Made by a program: the position numbers and the translations under genes. The notes beneath the pieces are model-generated. The model saw nothing but the letters and a program-made list of their open reading frames with translations, made no database searches and was not told the DNA's origin. This document shows positions 54,142 through 62,584 of a DNA stretch of 64,000 bases, in pieces (the first letter of the stretch is position 1; each line of letters starts with the position of its first letter). The stretch comes from Bradyrhizobium amphicarpaeae (GTDB lineage: Bacteria > Pseudomonadota > Alphaproteobacteria > Rhizobiales > Xanthobacteraceae): assembly GCF_002266435.3 (NCBI RefSeq), contig NZ_CP029426.2, forward strand, positions 3,130,001 to 3,194,000. The letters run 5' to 3'.

Positions 54142-54245
54142 GGAATGTCCGTTCGGCGAGCTGGTGTCGTTCGTAATATTGTCGCGCGAGGCGGAGTTTC
54201 GTACAACGCTTGCGAACATCACGTACGCCATGCGCGAGGAACATC

Positions 54246-54611
54246 TTGTCCACCACCATCTACGGCATCAAGAACTGCGACACCATGAAGAAGGCGCGCG
54301 CCTGGCTCGACAGCCATGGCGTCGCGTATGAATTCCACGACTACAAGACGGCAGGCGTGGACAAGGACAAGCTCAAGCGGTGGAGCGACAAGGTCGGCTG
54401 GGAGACGCTGCTCAACCGCGCCGGCACGACCTTCAAGAAGCTGCCCGATTCCGACAAGGAAGGCGTCACTGAAAAAAAGGCGCTGGCGCTGATGCTAGCG
54501 CAACCATCGATGATCAAGCGGCCGGTGCTGGAGATCGGCGGCAAGCTGCTGGTCGGCTTCAAGCCGGACATCTATGTCAGGGAAGTCTGCGCCAAGACAC
54601 GTCAAGACTAG
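54246..54611 (+). CDS. ArsC/Spx-family protein (YffB-like)
   Basis: This 121-residue protein has IYGIKNCDTMKKARAWLDSHGVAYEFHDYKTAGV and RAGTTFKKLPDSDKEGVTEKKALALMLAQPSMIKRPVLEIGGKLLVGF. A single N-terminal cysteine in KNCDT matches the YffB subgroup, thought to be a glutathione-linked thiol oxidoreductase rather than arsenate reductase. TTG 54246 has a strong GAGGA 6 bases upstream. Confidence 0.87.
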   Translation: MSTTIYGIKNCDTMKKARAWLDSHGVAYEFHDYKTAGVDKDKLKRWSDKVGWETLLNRAGTTFKKLPDSDKEGVTEKKALALMLAQPSMIKRPVLEIGGKLLVGFKPDIYVREVCAKTRQD

Positions 54612-55288
54612 TTCAGCTCGACGATCTCGGTGGTGATTCCTGGATCCGGCTGGTCCGCGAACTCGACGATTTCGGCCGTCGCGATGCGGCCAGGTGTGCG
54701 ATGGAAGAGATCGCGATCGATCACGGCACGCAGTTTCGGGCGCGGCAGCGCGTCATTTCCGCGCATCAGATTCTTGATCTCGAAGCCGCCGTCCTCGCAG
54801 AAGGTCTTGACCGATGCGATGACGTGGCAGACATGGCCGCCGGTCTGGAAAGGCAGCAGCAGGCGTTCATATGCGACGATGCGCCCGTAGATGTCGTCGA
54901 CGTCGGCAACGCTGTAGACGGGCAGTCCGCGGGCCACGCATTCCTGATAAACCGGCATCACGAAGGGAGCGAGTCGCGGCCCGAGATAATCGTCGAGCAG
55001 AACGCCCTTGCCGGTATGTCCATAGGCGCTGGAGATGCGCGTGCCTTCGCTCTGGATAGTCAGGCGCGGCACCGGCGTCGAAGCGTCAACCGTGTAATAG
55101 ATGAGATCGGACAGCTCTTCCTCGAGCCGCGCGGGCTGATATTCCCAGACGGCCGGCGCGATCTGCTGGCGCGCATAAAGTCGCAGCCACGTGTTGAGGA
55201 GATCACGCTGCCTGATCGACTTGACGACGGAGGGAGCGGCGCTTGCGAAATTCAAAACAATATTCCCGGCAATTCGAAACCCGCGCAT
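54608..55288 (-). CDS. PAS-like domain protein (PAS_5 family)
   Basis: This 226-residue protein has an N-terminal helix and SVVKSIRQRDLLNTWLRLYARQQIAPAVWEYQP, followed by LIYYTVDASTPVPRLTIQSEGTRISSAYG and VYSVADVDDIYGRIVAYERLLLPF, as in the PAS_5 family of alphaproteobacterial sensors without an output domain. GGAGGATC precedes ATG 55288. It is convergent with the ArsC-like gene, overlapping by 4 bases at the 3' ends. Confidence 0.75.
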   Translation of the reverse strand: MRGFRIAGNIVLNFASAAPSVVKSIRQRDLLNTWLRLYARQQIAPAVWEYQPARLEEELSDLIYYTVDASTPVPRLTIQSEGTRISSAYGHTGKGVLLDDYLGPRLAPFVMPVYQECVARGLPVYSVADVDDIYGRIVAYERLLLPFQTGGHVCHVIASVKTFCEDGGFEIKNLMRGNDALPRPKLRAVIDRDLFHRTPGRIATAEIVEFADQPDPGITTEIVELN

Positions 55289-55610
55289 GATCCTCCCCGC
55301 GGGAAAATTTTCTATGAAGGCTGGCGCGCGGGCCGAAAGACCGTTAACGACGACTTGATGACCGGTGCCTTGCGAACCGGGAGGCCGGGCAGGCGACATC
55401 AAAACGGGTCCGACTAAGGGAGCATAAGTCTTCCGGCCGGAGACCTGATCTGCTCAGCTTTCCGCCTTGCCTAACCCCCGTCACCTCCGGCATATTCCGC
55501 GCCCGGAGGCGACGTTTCGGGACAGGCTCCAAGGAAAAGCTCCAAGGCCCCCGGAAAGCCGAAGCAACCAAGGGAAGCCACGCGGCTTGCGCGGGCAGGG
55601 GGAAATCTGT

Positions 55611-56366
55611 TTGGCCGATGAGTTTATTCTCGAAACGGAAGGCTTGTCCAAGGAGTTCGCGGGCTTCTTCGCCGTCCGCGACGTTGCGCTCAAGGTTCGC
55701 CGTGGCAGCATTCATGCGTTGATCGGTCCGAACGGGGCCGGCAAGACGACCTGTTTCAATCTTCTAACCAAGTTCCTGAAACCGTCTGCCGGAAAAATCC
55801 TCTACAAGGGGCAGGACATTACCGCCATGGCGCCCGCCGACGTGGCGCGGCTGGGGCTTGTTCGCTCCTTCCAGATCTCGGCGGTGTTCCCGCATCTGAC
55901 CGCGCTGGAAAACGTCCGTGTCGCGCTTCAGCGCCAGCACGGCTCTTCGTTCGATTTCTGGCGCTCCAAGTCGGTGCTCAACCGCTTCAACGATCGCGCA
56001 CGCGATTTGTTGAACGATGTCGGCCTCAGCGAATTCGCCAACACGCCCGCGGTCGAGATGCCCTATGGCCGCAAGCGTGCACTGGAGATCGCAACCACGC
56101 TGGCGCTCGACCCGGAGATGATGCTGCTGGACGAGCCGATGGCCGGCATGGGCCACGAGGACATCGACAAGATCGCGGCGCTGATCAAGCGGATCTCGGC
56201 GAAATACACCATCCTGATGGTCGAGCATAATCTCAGCGTCGTGGCCAACCTCTCCGACATCATCACCGTGCTGACGCGCGGGCAGGTGCTGGCGCAAGGC
56301 CATTACTCGGAGCTCACCAAGGACGAGCGCGTCAAGGAAGCTTATCTGGGAGCCGGTCATGCCTGA
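55611..56366 (+). CDS. livG: Branched-chain amino acid ABC transporter ATPase (LivG-like)
   Basis: This 251-residue ATPase has Walker A GPNGAGKTT, NVRVALQRQH and Walker B MLLDEPMAGMG. The signature is a variant, EMPYGRKRALEIA, as in LivG. It starts with TTG 55611 after an AGGGGG site. It is the first gene of a five-gene importer operon. It overlaps livF by 8 bases. Confidence 0.88.
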   Translation: MADEFILETEGLSKEFAGFFAVRDVALKVRRGSIHALIGPNGAGKTTCFNLLTKFLKPSAGKILYKGQDITAMAPADVARLGLVRSFQISAVFPHLTALENVRVALQRQHGSSFDFWRSKSVLNRFNDRARDLLNDVGLSEFANTPAVEMPYGRKRALEIATTLALDPEMMLLDEPMAGMGHEDIDKIAALIKRISAKYTILMVEHNLSVVANLSDIITVLTRGQVLAQGHYSELTKDERVKEAYLGAGHA

Positions 56367-57117
56367 CACTGCAATCGCCGAGGCCCCAGCCAATTCTCCG
56401 GCCAAGGCTGCGACCGGCGGAAATCTCCTCCAAATCCGCAACCTGGAAGCCTGGTACGGCGAATCCCACATCCTGCACGGGATCAATTTCGACGTGAACG
56501 CGGGCGAGGTCGTCACCCTGCTCGGGCGCAACGGCGCCGGCAAGACGACCACGCTGAAGTCGATCATGGGCATCATCGGCAAGCGCACCGGCTCGGTGAA
56601 GTTCAACAACCAGGAAATCATCCGCGCGACCTCCGACAAGATCGCGCGCATGGGCATCGCATTCTGCCCGGAAGAGCGGGGCATATTCTCCAGTCTCGAC
56701 GTGCGGGAGAATTTGACGCTGCCGCCGGTGATCCGTGCAGGCGGATTGTCCTTGGAGCAGATCTTCGAGTTGTTCCCGAACCTGAAGGAGCGGCTCAACA
56801 GCCAGGGCACCAAGCTGTCCGGCGGCGAGCAGCAGATGTTGGCGATCGCGCGCATCCTGCGTACCGGCGCGAGCTTCCTGATGCTGGACGAGCCGACCGA
56901 GGGCCTGGCGCCCGTCATCATCCAGCAGATCGGCCACACCATCGCGCGGCTCAAGAAGGAGGGTTTCACGATCCTCCTGGTCGAGCAGAATTTCCGCTTC
57001 GCATCCACCGTCGCCGACCGCTATTACGTCGTCGAGCACGGCAAGATCATTGACGGATTTTCCAATGCGGAGCTTGCCGCCAACATGGACAAGCTCCACA
57101 CCTATCTTGGTGTCTGA
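56359..57117 (+). CDS. livF: Branched-chain amino acid ABC transporter ATPase (LivF-like)
   Basis: This 252-residue ATPase has Walker A GRNGAGKTTTLKSIMG, signature LSGGEQQMLAIARI and Walker B FLMLDEPTEGLAP. FCPEERGIFSSLDVRENL is characteristic of LivF. It pairs with LivG to power the LivHM channel. Confidence 0.9.
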   Translation: MPDTAIAEAPANSPAKAATGGNLLQIRNLEAWYGESHILHGINFDVNAGEVVTLLGRNGAGKTTTLKSIMGIIGKRTGSVKFNNQEIIRATSDKIARMGIAFCPEERGIFSSLDVRENLTLPPVIRAGGLSLEQIFELFPNLKERLNSQGTKLSGGEQQMLAIARILRTGASFLMLDEPTEGLAPVIIQQIGHTIARLKKEGFTILLVEQNFRFASTVADRYYVVEHGKIIDGFSNAELAANMDKLHTYLGV

Positions 57118-57153
57118 TACCGCCAACTAGAAAAATTCAAAAAGGAAAGTTGC

Positions 57154-58377
57154 ATGAAGACGACGTCGATTGCATCGTTGCTGCTGACCACCGCGCTCAC
57201 CTTCGCTGCGACAGCCGTCGCATCCGCGCAGGACAAGACCGTCAAGATCGGCGCGCTGTCCGATCAGTCCGGCCTCTACGCCGACCTCGGCGGCCCCGGC
57301 TCGACGCTGGCCGCACAGATGGCGGTTGAGGATTCCGGCCTGGCGGCGAAGGGCTGGAAGATCGACATCATCTCAGGCGATCACCAGAACAAGCCCGACA
57401 TCGGCACCGCGATCGCGCGGCAGTGGTTCGACGTCGACAAGGTCGACATCATCGTCGACGTGCCGAATTCCGGCGTGGCACTTGCCGTCAACAACGTCGT
57501 CAAGGAAAAGAACGGCGTCTACATCAATTCGGGCGCGGCGACCTCCGACCTCACCAATGCGCAGTGCTCGCCCAACACCGTGCACTGGACCTACGACACC
57601 TACATGCTGGCCCACACCACCGGCCAGGCACTGGTGAAGGCCGGCGGCGACAGCTGGTTCTTCCTGACCGCGGACTACGCCTTCGGTGCTGCGCTGGAGC
57701 GCGATACCAGTGCGGTCGTGACCGCCAATGGCGGCAAGGTGATCGGCGGCGTCAAGCATCCGCTGAACACGCCGGACTTCTCGTCCTTCCTGCTCCAGGC
57801 GCAGTCATCCAAGGCAAAGATCATCGGTCTTGCCAATGCCGGCGGCGACACCACCAACACGATCAAGCAGGCAGCCGAATTCGGCATCGGCAAGGGCGGC
57901 CAGAAGCTGGCGGCGCTCTTGCTCTTCCTCACCGACGTCAAGGCGATCGGCCTCGAGACGGCGCAGGGCCTCAACTTCACCGAGACGTTCTACTGGGACA
58001 TGAACGACCAAACCCGGGCGTTCTCGAAGCGCTTCGGCGAAAAGATGAAGAACGGTGCGATGCCGACCATGGTGCAGGCCGGCGTCTATGCAGGCGTGCG
58101 TCACTATCTCAAGGCGCTCGAAGCGCTCGGCGGCAATCCCCATGACGGCGTCAAGATCGTCGAGAAGATGAAGTCGATGCCGACGGAGGACGAGCTGTTC
58201 GGCAAGGGCGAGATCCAGCCCAACGGCCGCACCATCCACAACGCCTACCTGTTCGAGGTGAAGAAGCCCTCCGAATCCAAGGGGCCGTGGGACTTCTATA
58301 AGCTGGTCGGCACGGTGCCGGGCGACCAGGCTTTCACGCCGCTGTCCGAGAGCAAGTGCGCGCTCTTGAAGAAGTAA
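57154..58377 (+). CDS. Periplasmic binding protein, branched-chain amino acid type (LivK-like)
   Basis: This 407-residue protein has a signal peptide (SIASLLLTTALTFAATAVASA, cleavage before QDKT). The mature part begins VKIGALSDQSGLYADLGGPG and has the type-I binding-protein fold. The ligand may be a branched-chain amino acid, but this subgroup also binds amides and other small acids. It lies between the ATPases and the permeases of the same operon. Confidence 0.88.
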   Translation: MKTTSIASLLLTTALTFAATAVASAQDKTVKIGALSDQSGLYADLGGPGSTLAAQMAVEDSGLAAKGWKIDIISGDHQNKPDIGTAIARQWFDVDKVDIIVDVPNSGVALAVNNVVKEKNGVYINSGAATSDLTNAQCSPNTVHWTYDTYMLAHTTGQALVKAGGDSWFFLTADYAFGAALERDTSAVVTANGGKVIGGVKHPLNTPDFSSFLLQAQSSKAKIIGLANAGGDTTNTIKQAAEFGIGKGGQKLAALLLFLTDVKAIGLETAQGLNFTETFYWDMNDQTRAFSKRFGEKMKNGAMPTMVQAGVYAGVRHYLKALEALGGNPHDGVKIVEKMKSMPTEDELFGKGEIQPNGRTIHNAYLFEVKKPSESKGPWDFYKLVGTVPGDQAFTPLSESKCALLKK

Positions 58378-58384
58378 GGTAACA

Positions 58385-58411
58385 GCCCGCGGCGCCGTCG
58401 GGCCCGCGGGC
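58385..58411 (+). terminator. Strong hairpin between binding-protein and permease genes
   Basis: GCCCGCGG (58385-58392) and CCGCGGGC (58404-58411) form a perfect 8-base GC stem with an 11-base loop, right after the binding-protein stop. There is no T-tract. It probably stabilises the upstream mRNA and reduces readthrough, giving more binding protein than permease. Confidence 0.6.
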
Positions 58412-58449
58412 GACTTTCAGGGAACGCCGAAGGACCGGGTGCGGGATCG

Positions 58450-59313
58450 ATGCAGGCTCTATACGCTCAGCTACTGGTGGGACTGATCAACGGCTCGTTC
58501 TACGCGCTGCTCAGTCTCGGGCTCGCCGTGATCTTCGGCATGCTCAACATCATCAATTTCGCCCATGGCGCGCTCTACATGATGGGCGCCTTCGTTGCCT
58601 ATTTCCTGTTGAGCCTCGGCGGCATCAACTACTGGTGGGCGCTGCTGATCGCCCCCGTGATCGTCGGCATCTTCGGCATGATCCTGGAGCGGACCATGCT
58701 GCAATGGCTGACCGGGCTCGACCATCTCTACGGCCTGCTCCTGACCTTCGGCATCGCACTGATCGTGCAGGGCGTGTTCCAGAACTATTTCGGCTCCTCC
58801 GGCCTGCCTTACGCCATTCCGGACCAGCTCAAGGGCGGCATGAATCTCGGCTTCATGTTCCTGCCCGTCTACCGCGGCTGGGTCGTCATCTTCTCGCTGG
58901 TGGTGTGCATCGCGACCTGGTTCCTGATCGAGAAGACGCGGCTCGGTGCTTACCTGCGCGCCGCCACTGAAAATCCGACGCTGGTCCGCGCTTTCGGCGT
59001 CAACGTGCCGCGCATGATCACGCTCACTTACGGCCTTGGCGTCGGCCTTGCCGCGCTCGCGGGCGTGCTCTCGGCGCCGATCAACCAGGTGCGGCCGCTG
59101 ATGGGCGCCGACCTCATCATCGTGGTGTTCGCGGTGGTCGTGATCGGCGGCATGGGATCGATCATGGGCTCCATCATCACCGGCTTCGCGCTGGGGGTGA
59201 TCGAGGGACTGACCAAGTACTTCTACCCCGAGGCCTCCAACACCGTCGTGTTCGTGCTGATGGTGCTGGTGCTCTTGGTGAAGCCAACGGGATTGACGGG
59301 AAGGGCAGCCTGA
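58450..59313 (+). CDS. livH: Branched-chain amino acid ABC transporter permease (LivH-like)
   Basis: This 287-residue inner-membrane permease has about eight helices (LLVGLINGSFYALLSLGLAVIFGMLNIINFAHGALYMMGAF is the LivH signature start) and an ATPase-contact loop with TENPTLVRAFGVNVPRMITLTYGLGVGLAALAGVL. It is coupled to livM by a 1-base gap. Confidence 0.9.
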   Translation: MQALYAQLLVGLINGSFYALLSLGLAVIFGMLNIINFAHGALYMMGAFVAYFLLSLGGINYWWALLIAPVIVGIFGMILERTMLQWLTGLDHLYGLLLTFGIALIVQGVFQNYFGSSGLPYAIPDQLKGGMNLGFMFLPVYRGWVVIFSLVVCIATWFLIEKTRLGAYLRAATENPTLVRAFGVNVPRMITLTYGLGVGLAALAGVLSAPINQVRPLMGADLIIVVFAVVVIGGMGSIMGSIITGFALGVIEGLTKYFYPEASNTVVFVLMVLVLLVKPTGLTGRAA

Positions 59314-59314
59314 T

Positions 59315-60283
59315 ATGACAACCCTGACGGACGACACGCTGCCGGTGACCCCTCGCGCGATGCGCGACGAGATGATCGCTTTCGTACTGATGGCGCTGCT
59401 GCTGGCGTCGGTGCCATTCACGGGCGTCTACCCGTTCTTCGTGATGCAGGCGCTGTGCTTTGCGCTGCTCGCCTGCGCCTTCAATCTGCTGATCGGCTAT
59501 GGCGGCCTGTTGTCGTTCGGGCACGCGATGTTCCTGGGAACCGCGGGCTATTGCTGCGCGCATGCGCTGAAAGTGTGGGCGTTGCCGCCCGAGCTCGGCA
59601 TCCTCGTCGGCATCGCCGCGGCTTTCGTGCTCTCGCTGATCACCGGCTACATCTCGATCCGCCGTCAGGGCATCTATTTCTCGATGATCACGCTGGCGCT
59701 GTCGCAGCTGCTGTACTTCATCTACCTCCAGGCTCCATTCACTCACGGTGAGGACGGCATCCAGGGCATCCCGCAGGGACACATGTTCGGCGTCTTCGAT
59801 CTGTCCAAGCCCACGGTGCTCTATTACGTCGTGCTGGTCGGGTTCCTCGCCGGCTTCCTGCTGATCTTCCGCATCATCAATTCGCCGTTCGGCGAGGTGC
59901 TGAAGGCGATCCGCGAGAACGAGCCGCGCGCGATTTCGCTCGGCTACCGGACCGACCAGTACAAGTTCCTGGCCTTCGTGCTGTCAGGGACGCTGGCCGG
60001 TTTTGCCGGTGCGCTGAAGGTGTTCGTGGCGCAGAACGCCTCGCTCACCGACGTGCATTGGTCGATGTCGGGCGAGGTCGTGCTGATGACGCTGGTCGGC
60101 GGCCTCGGAACCATCTTCGGCCCCGTGGTCGGTGCCTTCGCGATCATCGCCATGCAGCAATATCTCGCGGGCTTCGGCCAGTGGGTGACGGTGATCCAGG
60201 GCTCGATCTTCGTGATCTGCGTGCTCACGTTCCGCCGCGGCGTCATCGGCGAAATCGCGCATTACTTCCGGCGATCGCTCTAA
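59315..60283 (+). CDS. livM: Branched-chain amino acid ABC transporter permease (LivM-like)
   Basis: This 322-residue permease has about nine helices. LLIGYGGLLSFGHAMFLGTAGYCCAHAL and AIRENEPRAISLGYRTDQYKFLAFVLSGTLAGFAGALKVF are the LivM contact and core motifs. It is the last gene of the operon and forms the channel with LivH. Confidence 0.9.
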   Translation: MTTLTDDTLPVTPRAMRDEMIAFVLMALLLASVPFTGVYPFFVMQALCFALLACAFNLLIGYGGLLSFGHAMFLGTAGYCCAHALKVWALPPELGILVGIAAAFVLSLITGYISIRRQGIYFSMITLALSQLLYFIYLQAPFTHGEDGIQGIPQGHMFGVFDLSKPTVLYYVVLVGFLAGFLLIFRIINSPFGEVLKAIRENEPRAISLGYRTDQYKFLAFVLSGTLAGFAGALKVFVAQNASLTDVHWSMSGEVVLMTLVGGLGTIFGPVVGAFAIIAMQQYLAGFGQWVTVIQGSIFVICVLTFRRGVIGEIAHYFRRSL

Positions 60284-60380
60284 CTGGTTGATTCAAGAAC
60301 GGTTTCCCGGCCATCTGAAAGCGGTGGATGATCCGGCTCCGCGGGCGTGAGATGACACGCGCGCGGATCGAAAATGGTCT

Positions 60381-60398
60381 ATGACAGTTTCATGACGG
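60381..60398 (-). promoter_or_regulatory. Pho box (PhoB-binding site), reversed
   Basis: Read on the minus strand, CCGTCATGAAACTGTCAT matches the consensus CTGTCATAAAACTGTCAT at 16 of 18 positions. It lies 42 bases before the DUF47-PiT operon and points away from it. In Sinorhizobium meliloti the equivalent orfA-pit operon is repressed by PhoB, so a repressing role is likely here. Confidence 0.65.
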
Positions 60399-60439
60399 TC
60401 CCACAGGGCCGGGCCATTTCCAACCGGTAGCCTACCCCC

Positions 60440-61084
60440 ATGATGCGATGGTTTCGTGCTTTCCTGCCCAAGGAAGAGCGGTTCTTCGACCTGTTCGACC
60501 GGCATGCCCAGACGGTGATCCAGGGCTCCATCGCGCTCCAGGGCATGCTGAACGGAGGCGAGGAGACGCCGGTCTATTGCCAGCGCGTCAACCAGTTCGA
60601 GAATGATGCCGACAACATCACCCGAGAGGTGCTGACGGCGGTGCGCCGCACCTTCATCACCCCGTTCGACCGTGGCGACATCAAGAACCTGATCACGTCG
60701 ATGGACGACGCCATCGACCAGATGCAGCAGACGGCCAAGGCGGTGATGCTGTTCGAGGTTCGCACCTTCGAGCCGCCGATGCGCGAGATCGGCGGGCTTC
60801 TGATCGAATGCGCCAATCTGGTCGGCCGCGCGCTGCCGCTGATGCAGTCGATCGGCCCGAACGTCGCCATGCTGACCGCGATCACGGAGGAACTGGGCAA
60901 GCTCGAGGGCCGCGTCGACGATCTCCACGACATCGGCCTGAAGGAGCTGTTTCTCAAGCACCGCGACGGCAATGCGATGGACTTCATCGTCGGCGTCGAG
61001 ATTTACGACCACCTCGAAAAGGTGGCGGATCGCTTCGACGACGTCGCGAACGAGATCAACAGCATCGTCATCGAGCAAGTTTAG
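60440..61084 (+). CDS. DUF47 (PhoU-like) PiT accessory protein
   Basis: This 214-residue helical protein has FLPKEERFFDLFDRHAQTVIQGS, ENDADNITREVLTAVRRTFITPFDRGDIKNLITSMDDAIDQMQQTAKAVMLFEV and the acidic DxxxE-type metal motifs of the DUF47/PhoU family. DUF47 genes are found directly upstream of pit phosphate transporters; this one is 11 bases ahead. It corresponds to S. meliloti orfA. Confidence 0.92.
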   Translation: MMRWFRAFLPKEERFFDLFDRHAQTVIQGSIALQGMLNGGEETPVYCQRVNQFENDADNITREVLTAVRRTFITPFDRGDIKNLITSMDDAIDQMQQTAKAVMLFEVRTFEPPMREIGGLLIECANLVGRALPLMQSIGPNVAMLTAITEELGKLEGRVDDLHDIGLKELFLKHRDGNAMDFIVGVEIYDHLEKVADRFDDVANEINSIVIEQV

Positions 61085-61095
61085 GACAGGCCGCT

Positions 61096-62103
61096 GTGGA
61101 TGCCGCGTTGGGTCTTCCCGTCCTGGTCGGCTTGATCGCCGTCGCGCTGTTGTTCGACTTCCTGAACGGCCTGCACGACGCCGCCAATTCGATCGCGACC
61201 ATCGTCTCGACCCGCGTGCTGCGGCCGCAATACGCCGTGTTCTGGGCCGCGTTCTTCAATTTCGTCGCCTTCATGGTGTTCGGCCTCCACGTCGCCCAGA
61301 CCATTGGCACCGGCATCATCGATCCCGCGATCGTCGATGCCCAGGTGATCTTCGCCGCCCTGGTTGGTGCCATCGTCTGGAACCTCGTCACCTGGGCGCT
61401 TGGCATCCCGTCTTCCTCGTCCCACGCGTTGATCGGCGGGCTGTTCGGTGCGGGTGTGGCGAAAGCCGGGCTCTCCGCGGCGGTCTGGAGCGGATTGTCC
61501 AAGACCGTGATCGCAATCGTGCTGTCGCCGCTCGTCGGCTTCCTGCTCGCGATGGTGTTGGTTGCGATCGTGTCCTGGGCCTCGGTGCGCTCCACACCCT
61601 TTGCGGTCGATCGCGCCTTCCGCATCCTGCAATTCGCCTCCGCCTCGCTCTATTCGCTCGGTCATGGCGGCAATGATGCGCAGAAGACCATGGGCATCAT
61701 CGCGGTGCTGCTCTATTCGCAGGGCCATCTCGGCGGCGAATTCTTCGTACCATTCTGGGTGGTGCTGTCCTGCCAGGCGGCGATGGCGATGGGCACGCTG
61801 ATGGGGGGCTGGCGCATCGTCCGCACCATGGGCCTGCGCATCACCAAACTGACCCCGATGCAGGGCTTTTGCGCCGAGACCGGCGGGGCCGCGACCTTGT
61901 TCATGGCGACCTATCTCGGGGTTCCCGTCTCCACCACGCACACCATCACCGGCGCCATCGTCGGCGTCGGCGCCGCTCGTCGTCTCTCGGCGGTCCGTTG
62001 GAACGTCGCCAGCTCGATCGTCTACGCCTGGGTGATCACGATGCCGGCCTCGGCCATCGTGGCGGCGCTGACCTGGTGGGCGGTCAAGCTCTTCGTCAAG
62101 TAA
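61096..62103 (+). CDS. pit: Low-affinity inorganic phosphate transporter (PiT)
   Basis: This 335-residue transporter has the two PiT repeats, [21 protein letters not shown] (GANDVANA-like) and [18 protein letters not shown], with [19 protein letters not shown] and [19 protein letters not shown]. It moves phosphate with protons or metal-phosphate. GTG 61096 starts the gene just after the DUF47 stop. It is convergent with the Gdx gene, overlapping by 8 bases. Confidence 0.92.
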   Translation: MDAALGLPVLVGLIAVALLFDFLNGLHDAANSIATIVSTRVLRPQYAVFWAAFFNFVAFMVFGLHVAQTIGTGIIDPAIVDAQVIFAALVGAIVWNLVTWALGIPSSSSHALIGGLFGAGVAKAGLSAAVWSGLSKTVIAIVLSPLVGFLLAMVLVAIVSWASVRSTPFAVDRAFRILQFASASLYSLGHGGNDAQKTMGIIAVLLYSQGHLGGEFFVPFWVVLSCQAAMAMGTLMGGWRIVRTMGLRITKLTPMQGFCAETGGAATLFMATYLGVPVSTTHTITGAIVGVGAARRLSAVRWNVASSIVYAWVITMPASAIVAALTWWAVKLFVK

Positions 62104-62410
62104 CCAGCTTCAGCCCGACAATCCCGGCGACGATCAGCCCGATGCTGGCGAGACGGAGGGCGGTGGCCGGCTCGCCGAACAGGATGATGCCCAGCGTTGC
62201 GGTGCCGACCGCGCCGATGCCGGTCCACGCCGCATAGGCGGTTCCAACGGGCAGCGATTTGAGGGCGAAGCCGAGCAGAATGACGCTGCCGGCCATGGCC
62301 GCGAGCGTGACGACGGACGGAACGAGCCTGGTAAAGCCCTCGGTGTATTTCAGGCCGATCGCCCAGGTGATCTCGAGAAGGCCCGCGACGAACAGGATGC
62401 TCCAGGCCAT
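62096..62410 (-). CDS. sugE: Guanidinium exporter of the SMR family (Gdx/SugE)
   Basis: This 104-residue protein has four helices and [34 protein letters not shown], with the conserved glutamate E13 in the first helix, as in Gdx. [13 protein letters not shown] and [26 protein letters not shown] are SugE signatures. Gdx exchanges guanidinium for protons. A guanidine-II riboswitch precedes it, which supports this over a general quaternary-ammonium exporter. Confidence 0.93.
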   Translation of the reverse strand: MAWSILFVAGLLEITWAIGLKYTEGFTRLVPSVVTLAAMAGSVILLGFALKSLPVGTAYAAWTGIGAVGTATLGIILFGEPATALRLASIGLIVAGIVGLKLVT

Positions 62411-62429
62411 GGGTGACCCTCCATTCAAG

Positions 62430-62482
62430 GCAGGGTCGTCCCCGCGGCTGACATGCTGATGGGCGGGGAGGTCGTCCTCCCC
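62430..62482 (-). ncRNA. Guanidine-II (mini-ykkC) riboswitch
   Basis: On the minus strand, two hairpins carry the diagnostic ACGA loop. The 5' hairpin is GGGGAGG-ACGA-CCTCCCC (62482-62465), a perfect 7-base stem. The 3' hairpin is GCGGGG-ACGA-CCCTGC (62445-62430), a 6-base stem with one G-U pair. The spacing of about 19 bases and position just ahead of the GGAGGG ribosome site of sugE (62417-62422) fit the class, in which guanidine-bound hairpins dock together and free the ribosome site. Confidence 0.9.
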
Positions 62483-62584
62483 CAAGGCCAGTATGGCCAA
62501 GGCCGATATGGGGCTGGCCGGAAGGCTCCGCAATCACCAAATGAGGCTTGATCAGGCCCGTTTTCCCTGCCACACGCTGCCGCC

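Noticed and set aside
54246..54611. Arsenate reductase (arsC) assignment
   Set aside because: The sequence fits the YffB/Spx-like subgroup, lacks the ArsC arginine triad that I could recognise, and has no ars neighbours.
58385..58411. Rho-independent terminator that would end the liv transcript
   Set aside because: The stem is strong but no T-tract follows and livH/livM continue on the same strand, so I call it an intercistronic hairpin rather than a full terminator.
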